Below the pieces are notes generated by a model, which was given only the letters and a program-made list of their open reading frames with translations, searched no databases and was not told the DNA's origin. Made by a program: the position numbers and the translations under genes. From assembly GCA_027578815.1 (NCBI GenBank), contig JANBTH010000278.1:1-22506 (forward strand): a stretch of DNA of 22,506 nucleotides, in the 5' to 3' direction. Position 1 is the first letter of the stretch; every line of letters begins with the position of its first letter. This DNA comes from Coemansia sp. RSA 1804. Lineage: Eukaryota > Kickxellomycota > Kickxellomycetes > Kickxellales > Kickxellaceae. Shown in pieces: positions 7,710-16,498 of the stretch.

Positions 7710-10700
7710 ATGAAAATTAAAGAACGCTTTTATCTTGCATCAGTAGTTCTTGCTGCTGTGCTGGCATTTCTGCTGGTGCAGAACAGAACCACAAGCAATG
7801 AAACACTGTTTGCACAGCACCAGACAACAGAGTCCAAGCTTCCATACTATGAGTACACGGGTCCAATGGAGCAGTCGCCCAACGACCACCGCCAGCACAG
7901 GCTCATTCGACTTCCAAACGGCATGTCTGCGCTGTGCACTTATGACCCTCAGGCTGAGTCGGCTGCTGCGTCACTCACAGTCGATGTTGGCAATATGTCA
8001 GACCCGCCTTCGTTCCAAGGCATGGCCCACTTTCTTGAGCACATGTTATTTATGGCAAGTACTAAAACAACTAAAAATGTCTTTAAAATAATTGTACTGG
8101 TGTGACTAAATGATGGTTCAAGTATGTGGTTTCTGTTGTATATCTTCTGTAGGGATCGGCTAAATATCCTGCTGAGGATGACTATACAGAATTCTTGGCA
8201 AACCATTCAGGCTCATACAATGCAGAAACTTGGGCTGATTTAACACGCTACTATTTTTCTGTTGATAATGAGGCATTTGAGGGTGCCCTAGATCGGCTGT
8301 CCTGGTTTTTTGTCCATCCGCTCCTAAAGCCTAATTGTGTTGACAGAGAAGTAAATGCAGTTAACTCTGAGTTTAAAAGCAGTCTACGTGATAGTGGCTG
8401 GCGTTATTTTAATGTCTTGGATAGTTTGTCTAACTCAGAACATCCTTATTCGAAGTTTAATATCGGAAATCTAGAAACACTAAAGGTTGCAGCTCTTCAG
8501 GCCAATGTGTCACTAGCAGATGAAGTACGCAAGTTCTATGATATATACTACTCATCAAGCATTATGAAGCTGGCTGTTGTTGGCAATCACACTCTGGATC
8601 AGCTTACTGAGTGGGCTGTTTCAAAGTTCTCTGCTGTAAAAGACAAAGGTGACACAAGTTTAAAGCTTGATTCACATCCACTTGGGCCCAATGAGCTTGG
8701 CAAGGTAATATTTTATGAAACTCTTGAAGATTCTAATGATATAACCCTAGAGTTCCCGGTTCCTAACACAGAGTCCAAGTACAGACAGCTGGTGGATGAG
8801 TATATTTCAGTTCTCTTGAGCGCTGAAACATCTGGATCACTATCTTCATATCTGAAAGAGATGGGATGGGCAACATATTTTGCCGGATATAACTACAACA
8901 TAGTCAACTCCCAGCTGAGCACATTCTATATTCAGGTGGAGCTTGCTTTCCTTGGAATGGACCATTACCAGGATATTATCAATGCTATATTTAGCTATTT
9001 TCAGATACTTAGAGAGACTGGACCACAAGCTTGGTTATACAAGGAGCTAGCACATATCAGGAAGCTTAGATATCAGTTTTATGAACGACCAGATGAACTA
9101 GAGTGGGTAAAGGAGTCCAGCATCAATATGCTTAATAAAAATATGTTGCCAGAGCATGTCTTGTCGTATGAACAAAATTTTGATGTCGAAATCAATGCAA
9201 AGGATATTTCAGACTTTTTGGAGCACCTTAACCCATCCAATTACAGGCTGTTAGTTGGTTCACAGAAACACAAGTCAGTTGAGCTGGATAAGCAGACACC
9301 TTTCTACAATGTTTCGTACCACATTGAACAGCTTGACTCAGTACTTACAACAAAACAGATAATTACCAACAATGAGATGTTTTCATTCCCCAAGCCAAAC
9401 GTCTTTATTCCTGAAAACCTGCAAATGAGCAACACTAGCAACATGATCACTAATTCAAATAGCATCAGCGCACATCCAAAGCTACTAAAGCTAACAGACA
9501 ATCTGGAGCTGTGGTTTAAGCAAGATAAGCAGTTTCACACACCCCATGGTGCAGTATCCATAACAATTGGGCCAAAGCATTTGCCATCAACTCCTCTGGA
9601 ATCAGTGCTAGGATCAATTTACTCAATGTGTATCAACTCTGTGCTTGAAAGAGAGCTCCCTGGCGTAAAGGCTGGAGGCATGGAATATTCTGTTTGGTTA
9701 GGCGGATTAAGTCTAAACATTGGTTTGAATGGATTCAAGGAAAAAATGCCACTACTTCTTGACATGATTATGCACAGAATTGCCAATTTTGAACTAAAGA
9801 GAGAAGACTATGAAATGCACCGTCTGAAGCTTGGGAAGAGCTTTAGTCACTACCAATACTCTGATGCAATAGATAGTATTAATATGTGGCAATGGCTTCT
9901 TACACATTCGCCAGAATATCATTACAAGGAGGAGGAGCATGCACTGCTCAATAGTGTTACATTTGAAAAAACACAGAAGTACATTGCTAATTTTTTGAAT
10001 CAGGCATTTGTTAAGATGATGATCTCTGGACAGTTTACAGAGGCAGAGGCACTGGAGATGGGTGATAAAGTCATGCAAACCATTGACTCTGCACATCTTG
10101 AAAAGAATCAACTGCACAATGTATATAATGTAGACATTTCACCAGGTAGCTACATGTATTCATTTGTAATGTCTGATGAGAATGCAGTAAATCCTGGAGT
10201 TGCTTCAGAAATCTATTGTGGCAAGAGCAGTGATAAAAGAGGATCAGCGGTTTTAAAAGTTATTCACTCAATGTTATACAACCAGTTCTTTGAAAAGATA
10301 CGCACTAAAGAGCAACTTGGTTACACTGCTTGGGGAATACTAGACAAGCAAAAGAATGGCCGCTTTAGCATTAAATTTATGGTTCAGGGAGATTATAACC
10401 CTCTCTATACCAAGCTGCGGATTGACAACTTTATCAGAGGATTTAGAAGTGAGCTAGAAGCGCTGAGTGATGGTGACATCCAGGAAAAAATAAGCACACT
10501 TTCCAAATTGTTTCTGGAAAAGCACAAATCTATCAGTGAAGAGGCAGCAGATAACTGGGGTCGCATTGAAAGTGGAAAATATAACTTTAATGCCAAGTAT
10601 AAGCTGGTGGAGCAGCTGCGTTTGGTGACAAAAAAGGATATTCTTGAAGCATGGGACAGGTGTGTCAATCCAAACACAATGACAGAAAACTACACACGAA

Positions 10701-11176
10701 TTGACTACTATGCATGGCCGCAGAAGATGTGGTCACCTCAAAGTGAAGACCTTGTCAAGTATCCAGAAACAATTCTAGCACTGTATGGGTGTCTGGAGTA
10801 TGACGGAATTACTAGCGGAGGGCTTGCTGATGTTGCAGAGGCGGTTGCGCTGATTCGGACAGGCATTGACATGTCAGAAAGTGATACTGATAGCTTAGCA
10901 CCCAGACTATATTCATTGTACCATGACAGCAACTCTGAACTGAAAAGCAAGACAGCGCTTGAAATGGCTGTGAAGCAGATAGAGAATAGCAAGAGATGGA
11001 CAGGTACTACTGCCATCCAATACAAGTCACAGAACGATTACCATGATATTGGAATGAGAAAAACACTTGAGGGAACATGGATGATTAGAGACATTGACAC
11101 ATTTAAGGCAGCAAATGGACTGCATCCTTTGCCTGAATCTGTCGAAAAACTAGTTCCAAAGTACTCTGACGTCTAA
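7710..11176 (+). CDS. Insulin-degrading-enzyme-like M16 zinc metalloprotease with N-terminal membrane anchor
   Basis: Exons 7710-8054 and 8153-11176 give 1122 residues, close to the usual size of insulysin (about 1020). Residues 7-23 form a hydrophobic segment after a basic start (MKIKERF), a signal anchor or signal peptide. Two N-glycosylation sequons follow at once (NRT, NET near residues 25-32), which suggests that the protease domain faces the secretory lumen or outside. The inverted zinc motif is H107-F-L-E110-H111, and the distal ligand is E188 in REVNAVNSE, the same 77-residue spacing as in human IDE. The second half keeps R832TKEQLGY839, matching the substrate-binding Arg/Tyr pair of IDE, so the M16A fold (four homologous domains, one active site) is complete. 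There is no acidic insert as in nardilysin. Such enzymes cut short peptides inside a closed chamber; yeast homologues Axl1/Ste23 mature a-factor. The substrate here is unknown. Confidence 0.93.
8055..8152 (+). other. Intron of the M16 protease gene, apparent GC-AG type (98 nt)
   Basis: Removing 8055-8152 joins ...HFLEHMLFM directly to GSAKYPAEDD, the exact family pattern. The donor is then ATG|GCAAGT, the usual consensus of GC-AG introns, and the acceptor is CTGTAG. The nearest GT (8059) would put exon 2 out of frame with every nearby AG. Without splicing, translation stops at 8103-8105, just after the zinc motif. Confidence 0.85.
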
Positions 11177-11217
11177 ACAACTTGTAGATAGTTTTTTTAT
11201 AATTTTTTAAATAATAT
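11177..11217. terminator. 41-bp convergent 3' junction between protease and channel genes
   Basis: The two stop codons face each other across 41 bp of A/T runs. This is too short for two separate 3' UTRs, so the transcripts probably overlap. I see no canonical AATAAA on either strand here, only AATAAT-like hexamers. Confidence 0.5.
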
Positions 11218-14061
11218 TTAAGAAATACTACTACAGGGCCCATCAGTTTCAATTTCAATGTCAAAGTCCAAATCAATCTGGATCTTTAGAGAATTGTCAT
11301 CAATCCACACGCCTTGCGTTACGAGATGTATTGTGCCCTGCCCTTGGCTTTCCACTTCTTCTACTAGACGCTCAAACAACTTGCCAGCTAGCGGCACCCA
11401 CAGCCTGCTGACAGGTTTTGCGCACGTCATTGGGTTGGAGAGCTTTGCTGCCAGCTCGTTGTTGCCTACTACCTTGAATTGGTTCTGCTGATTGGAAGCA
11501 AAACGTGAATTAGCCGTACTGGTCTGGCTAATACTTTTAAGGCTAGAGACAGAAGCCAGCGTATTCTCTGTCTCGTCGTCTTCTTTATTCAAGCTGTTGT
11601 AAGAAGAGGCATAGAATTGATGGTGGTTGCTCATGGAGTCGTAAATGACTTTATCTTGCAGCACACAGGGAAACATCCAGAGAAAAACATTGATTGCACA
11701 CACCGGGACTAGCGAGCTGTACATGGCGTAGACGCGGTTTCTTTTCACAAGTTGTTTGCTTGATACTGGAGTTGCGGCTTTCAAATTAGCCTTTTCAGAG
11801 TCAGTCAGCAGCTCGCCTGTCTCAATGTCGTCGTTGTTGTTATTTTCTTCTTCTTCTTCTTTGTCATCTTTGGAGCCCAAGACGCTGGGAAAATTGGCGG
11901 ATGGTGGGACGCGCTTAGCATCCAGCGCCTTCTTGAGCGGCAAGTGGTTGATGATTGGCATGTAAACATCATTGATATACATGTGCACGGCAACAGTCAG
12001 CACTAGTACAATTGCAGCCACAACAACGCGCATGATGGCAGCAGCGCTGCCGGTAAGCTTGGCCACCATCATCAAAACCATGTAGACTTCGGACACATAC
12101 AGCGCAACCAGCATCTGCTTGGCAGCTCTGGGAAACGATAGACCGCCGGTGGCCCAGGTTTTGTCGTTGTACACGTACAGAAACTGGTATCTGTAGATAA
12201 CGTAGAACAAGCCAAAGTACACCATTGCAAACCACGCTACAACAGGCGCAATGAACGAGTATGAAAATCCCATTAAAAACACGAGCGAGTGCGTTGGAAT
12301 CTGGCTGCCCCAGTCAAACTCCCCTGGCTGCTCGGCTCTGCGCATTGCGCGTGGCGTCTTTGCAGCAATCATTGGTGCCACGTACCGCACAGCCAGCCGC
12401 GTTCCCTGCAGTATCTCCTTTGCCGCGCCAATAAACGCCAGCAGCACCACATACGTTAGGATGTTGGTTGCCGACTGCGGCACCTGCGTCTGCACCAGCT
12501 CAATGATTTTCTCCGGCTGGTTGATTGAGTTTGCGGCAATTACCAGCACCGATGACGAAAATATTGTCACCAGGTAGACGTTCCACACCTGGAAGAAGTA
12601 CAGCCTGTGGAGCAGCCGCAGTTCTACCGCGCTTTTTCTCGCCGTTCCCTCGAGTCGCAGAAGCAGACGAAGAATGTGCGGAAGCGCCGTCATCAGCAGC
12701 GCCAGTACCATTGACGGCACAAATCCGCTGAACATCCCGACTGCCCATGCGCTGCCTTTGTTGTTCTCCAGCAGCCACGCAAAAGGCTTGAGCTGCGCCA
12801 GGTTCTTCACTTGCACTAGCGCGCTTAGCAAGGCTGTCACCAGTGTCCACACCGCAGTTATTCCCATGGTTATGCCAAACGAAACGTATCCGCGGAGACG
12901 CTTGCTCCACGCGCTCATCCTCAGATTGCTCCAGATTATGTCGCCGGGGCTGTTCATGCCCACCGACACCTGGCTCATTGAGAATGGCTTGTAGTCAAGA
13001 ACCGTTTGCGCTGCCATGTGTGCTGCCACTGGTTCATGGAACGTCACCAGTGCCGCCGGTTCGTTTCTGTAGTGCTTCTTGTTTGCTTCAGCAATAAATT
13101 TGTTGCATTGCGTTATCTCGCTCGTATAGTACTCAATGGCGTCAACCTTGCTGCCGGGCATAACTCCAAGATACTGCCTGCGTATAGTGGGTCGTGGCGG
13201 CTCAACGTATTCTGCTGCGCTCTCACGTCTATATTCCCTTGTGCAACGCACCGCGTAGGCAGTCAGCACCTTTTCTAGCCGTTTCACTGCCGAGTCGCGT
13301 CTTTTGACTGTGGAGGCCAGCTCCGATGAGGCTGCCCTGCTAATCAGAATCTGGCGCACACCACCCGGAAAGCAGCCAAATATTTCACCCAGTCTCTGTT
13401 TGTTGGCAACCAGCGTTTTGGGTACATGTGAGACCAGTATGGTGGATAAACCTGGATTTCGGGCATTGTCCGGATGCGTCAACCACCAGAGACGTATCCT
13501 GGCGTAGATACGCAGCTCGCCAACTATGACATGTAGTGCCCAGATAACTGAAACAGTAAAGAACCCCACATGCACCCAGAGCCACGCACTCTTGGGATCC
13601 ACATTTCCGATTGACAGCGAATTGAGCCCCACCTGTCCGCCCTGCCCTTGTATATTGACCGGCAATATAGTCCCGGCTGAAAGCACGCTAATTACAAGAA
13701 ACATGATAAACATTGTACGGATTGTACGAACAAACATGTATGTATCCAGTCCCGCACGCCTAACCATCTCCGTGTCTGCCACCCGAAGCGATACCGGAAT
13801 CCACGAAAACAGTCCGCTTCCTATTGGTTCTGACCTTTTGTCTCTTTCTACTGCATATGTGCGCGGTGCGTATACTCTGCGAAATCTTGGTCGCAGGATG
13901 CAGAACGCCAGGAGAAGAATCAAGGATATGAACATGTTGATCAGTACCGATGACACGAATGTTTCTATTGAGTTGGATGTAGAGTCATCGTTGCTACTGC
14001 TGCTGCTGCTATCCTTGGTGTCGGAACCCTCTCCGCTCAGCAGGTCTTGGATAGACACCAT
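11218..14061 (-). CDS. CSC1/OSCA/TMEM63-family cation channel (RSN1/PHM7-like)
   Basis: Intronless, 947 residues, the size expected of fungal CSC1-like proteins. An acidic Ser-rich N-tail is followed by the first membrane block (segments near 36-57, 114-136, 158-180). The motif RRVYAPRTY (61-69) and GLDTYMFVRT (104-113) are typical of the family. The cytosolic PHM7-type domain spans about 206-378, and the multi-helix channel core about 388-697. An acidic loop (EEEEENNNNDD, 735-745) leads to a further hydrophobic stretch (779-801) and a C-terminal segment like the PHM7 extracellular tail (RLWVPLAGK...QGVWIDDNSLKIQ, about 886-928). Family members are hyperosmolality- or stretch-gated cation channels; Saccharomyces relatives include Csc1, Rsn1 and Phm7. 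The exact paralogue cannot be told. It faces a BAHD-like gene across an 864-bp promoter. Confidence 0.93.
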   Translation of the reverse strand: MVSIQDLLSGEGSDTKDSSSSSSNDDSTSNSIETFVSSVLINMFISLILLLAFCILRPRFRRVYAPRTYAVERDKRSEPIGSGLFSWIPVSLRVADTEMVRRAGLDTYMFVRTIRTMFIMFLVISVLSAGTILPVNIQGQGGQVGLNSLSIGNVDPKSAWLWVHVGFFTVSVIWALHVIVGELRIYARIRLWWLTHPDNARNPGLSTILVSHVPKTLVANKQRLGEIFGCFPGGVRQILISRAASSELASTVKRRDSAVKRLEKVLTAYAVRCTREYRRESAAEYVEPPRPTIRRQYLGVMPGSKVDAIEYYTSEITQCNKFIAEANKKHYRNEPAALVTFHEPVAAHMAAQTVLDYKPFSMSQVSVGMNSPGDIIWSNLRMSAWSKRLRGYVSFGITMGITAVWTLVTALLSALVQVKNLAQLKPFAWLLENNKGSAWAVGMFSGFVPSMVLALLMTALPHILRLLLRLEGTARKSAVELRLLHRLYFFQVWNVYLVTIFSSSVLVIAANSINQPEKIIELVQTQVPQSATNILTYVVLLAFIGAAKEILQGTRLAVRYVAPMIAAKTPRAMRRAEQPGEFDWGSQIPTHSLVFLMGFSYSFIAPVVAWFAMVYFGLFYVIYRYQFLYVYNDKTWATGGLSFPRAAKQMLVALYVSEVYMVLMMVAKLTGSAAAIMRVVVAAIVLVLTVAVHMYINDVYMPIINHLPLKKALDAKRVPPSANFPSVLGSKDDKEEEEENNNNDDIETGELLTDSEKANLKAATPVSSKQLVKRNRVYAMYSSLVPVCAINVFLWMFPCVLQDKVIYDSMSNHHQFYASSYNSLNKEDDETENTLASVSSLKSISQTSTANSRFASNQQNQFKVVGNNELAAKLSNPMTCAKPVSRLWVPLAGKLFERLVEEVESQGQGTIHLVTQGVWIDDNSLKIQIDLDFDIEIETDGPCSSIS

Positions 14062-14925
14062 ATTGGATGAGGATGCAAAAACAAGTACTTTTTGACTAGG
14101 GAAAATAATTTAAAAATGCATAAATGCAAATAATATACGTGTATACAAATTAATGAATAAAGAAGAAAAAAGAAAAGATGACAGAGCCTAATAAACGAAA
14201 TCATTTGTCTACTAATAAATCATTTCTTTTCTGAAATGGTCACAAAGAGCAAACCATGTATCATACTACTATCTTCAATTAAAGAACAAAAAACACTTGT
14301 CATTGTCCATTCAACATGCAGAAAAGACACTTTTAATGTTCTTTTGTTCACAATAAGCAAATAACGCAACGTAGGTTTAAAGAATTATTTTCTTTGACCC
14401 TTGGGTATTATGCGCACAAGAGATATATAAAAAGAAAAAGGAAGACATTCAGCATCTCTTTTTTTTTGCTAGCAATAAAAAAGCACGCACTCACGCAAGC
14501 TGCTGTTTTATCCTATATTTAACCTAAATTAACAAACAAATAACCACTTAATTAAATTTACCACGTGGTTTGTTAACATCTGCAAAAAACCCGCCAAACA
14601 GACCCAACCTTTATCTCTGCTAATATTAGACACATAATTAGATGTTGGTATTTTTCCTTTTCACACGTTACACGTGAGGTTTGAGTAGCCTCCAACTTTA
14701 ATTTTATTTCTAACTGCATACTTTATCATTTCTTTTAATTAATGAGATTCAATGCTAATAATTTTTTGCTAGGGATTCTTCAAATATTTTCAAAATGGTT
14801 TTTGGCATATAAAATACGTGACATTTGCTTTGTCGAAATGTATATTCTTCTTATTCTTTACATATCACATTTTTATTGTTTGCGTATCTAGTATAGGATT
14901 ACTTGCACTTTTTTGAACTCACAAA
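14062..14925. promoter_or_regulatory. Divergent promoter between channel and acyltransferase genes
   Basis: These 864 bp are AT-rich and without a gene. They serve both start codons. CACGTG occurs at 14562-14567, inside the 10-bp palindrome ACCACGTGGT, and again at 14671-14676, with CACGTT at 14664-14669. Such E-boxes bind bHLH factors of the Pho4/Cbf1 kind in yeasts. TTGCTAGCAA (14466-14475) is another perfect palindrome. A TATA box for the acyltransferase is listed separately. Confidence 0.55.
14808..14814 (+). promoter_or_regulatory. TATA box of the acyltransferase gene
   Basis: TATAAAA lies 118 bp upstream of the ATG at 14926. The sequence between them is T-rich and contains no ATG that would begin a long frame. 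Confidence 0.5.
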
Positions 14926-16431
14926 ATGGATGCTTTTACCGACTCTGTCAGCTCACAAGTTACATACCTTACTGGCAATGAAACCCCTCTATCCATTTAC
15001 AATATTGGAATAGGATACTGGTACAAGAATGACACTCCGGATTCTTCAGATGAGTTTATGCCATCTAAATTGCTAAAAGATGCATTTTACAAGGCACTTC
15101 AAGATTTTCCTATTCTTGCTGGCCATTTGAAGACAGATAAGTATAGTCGTATGTACATTGATGTAGACAAGGACAATTTAAACATGCCCGTTTACACAGA
15201 CACTGCGTGTGACTTGAGCTATTCAGATGTTGAAAAGGCTGGGTTTAATATTAAAAAGCTTCCAATTGACTTGTATGGAACGTACGGTGTTCCAGTCCCA
15301 ACCAAGCTATCTGGTAGAAAAATAAAGCCAGCCAACATTCATATTCTTCGTTTTAAAAGCAATAGCGGTGTACTTGTGTACGCCAGTATCGGCCATTGCA
15401 TTACTGATGGATATGGATATATTCGCTTTATGAATCGCTGGGCTGAAGTGGCCAGATGGATGCAACAGCCCCAAGATGACAACAACAAGGAACCGCTTCC
15501 CATACGGGAGTACATCCATGACAGGTCTTTAATCAATGGATTGCGCTCCAACAAGACCAACGCATTAAGTGCTTCCTCATATAAAAGTCAGCTAAATAGT
15601 AGCAACTTAGTTACCAGATGGCTTGCACGGATGTCGCCAGAGAAACGCGGATGGCTTCTTAAAAGGTGGCTTGAAGAAAAGAATTACACGTATTGTTTCT
15701 TTCATATTCCTTCAAAAACAATTGAAGACCTTCGAAACTCTGTGCAAAAGTATGCCCCAGAGAATTTAAAGTATTCTATCAACGATATTATTACCACATA
15801 TCTGTCTATTGTTGTTGCACAGGCAAATGCTAAAGCAAAATCTGATAGACAGAATAAATCGCTATCTATGAAAATTCGCAAAGCCTTTGGTCACAAAGTT
15901 AAAGCTCCTGAGGAATTTACAGTAGCAGTCAATATGAACATGCGCTCACAAGTAGACCATCCTGATATTAAAAACTATATGGGGAATATGGTGCTTGTAA
16001 AAAGTACTTATTTTCCGTATGACCTAATTCAAAAGGGCCCAACCGAGAAGGTATTATCCAAACTAGCACCAGAAATCCGTCTGATCGCCTCAGAATCACA
16101 TGTAGAATACTACGCTCAGAAAGGATATCTGCTGGATAACAGACCAGACAAGTATCTGCATGATACATTCTTTAGCCCTCAGCTTAAAGATTGTCTGGCA
16201 TTAAGTAATCATTCTAGATTTGCACATTATGAGGTTGACTTTGGCTCTGGGGCACCAGAACTAGTACGCCATGCACCCCATGTGTGTAATATTCTTGCGT
16301 ATATAATGCCTACAAATCCAAAAGTAGGTGGATATGACGTTGAAATCAAGCTTGCATCAGATGTAGCAGCCCATCTTGTCCAGAATACCAGTTGGATGAA
16401 GCTTGTGGACAAATATGAAAGCAGCAATTAG
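14926..16431 (+). CDS. BAHD-like transferase-family acyltransferase
   Basis: Single exon, 501 residues, the usual length (about 430-500) of the CoA-dependent transferase family. The catalytic motif HxxxD appears as H157-C-I-T-D161-G-Y-G, in its normal place about one third of the way along. The structural motif DFGxG, a mark of BAHD enzymes, appears as D438FGSG in YEVDFGSGAPE, near the end as expected. There is no signal peptide or membrane helix, so it is probably cytosolic. These enzymes move an acyl group from acyl-CoA to an alcohol or amine. Fungal members include trichothecene-type O-acetyltransferases, but the substrate cannot be told and no biosynthetic cluster surrounds the gene. AT-rich codon use resembles the M16 protease rather than trehalase. 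Confidence 0.85.
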   Translation: MDAFTDSVSSQVTYLTGNETPLSIYNIGIGYWYKNDTPDSSDEFMPSKLLKDAFYKALQDFPILAGHLKTDKYSRMYIDVDKDNLNMPVYTDTACDLSYSDVEKAGFNIKKLPIDLYGTYGVPVPTKLSGRKIKPANIHILRFKSNSGVLVYASIGHCITDGYGYIRFMNRWAEVARWMQQPQDDNNKEPLPIREYIHDRSLINGLRSNKTNALSASSYKSQLNSSNLVTRWLARMSPEKRGWLLKRWLEEKNYTYCFFHIPSKTIEDLRNSVQKYAPENLKYSINDIITTYLSIVVAQANAKAKSDRQNKSLSMKIRKAFGHKVKAPEEFTVAVNMNMRSQVDHPDIKNYMGNMVLVKSTYFPYDLIQKGPTEKVLSKLAPEIRLIASESHVEYYAQKGYLLDNRPDKYLHDTFFSPQLKDCLALSNHSRFAHYEVDFGSGAPELVRHAPHVCNILAYIMPTNPKVGGYDVEIKLASDVAAHLVQNTSWMKLVDKYESSN

Positions 16432-16461
16432 CTTTAGCGCTTTTATTTTGAGTTTCTATTT

Positions 16462-16478
16462 TTTATTTTTTTAATAAA
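16462..16478. terminator. Back-to-back poly(A) signals of the acyltransferase and AAA genes
   Basis: AATAAA on + at 16473-16478 would serve the acyltransferase. AATAAA on - at 16467-16462 (TTTATT on +) would serve the AAA gene. Both lie in the 67 bp between the facing stop codons, so cleavage 10-30 nt beyond each signal makes the two transcripts overlap. Confidence 0.6.
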
Positions 16479-16498
16479 GATTAGTATATAAAACATTT

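Noticed and set aside
13304..14095. Plus-strand frames opposite the channel gene
   Set aside because: They lie opposite the clear CSC1-type frame, and their Ser/Leu runs come from reading its Ser codons backwards.
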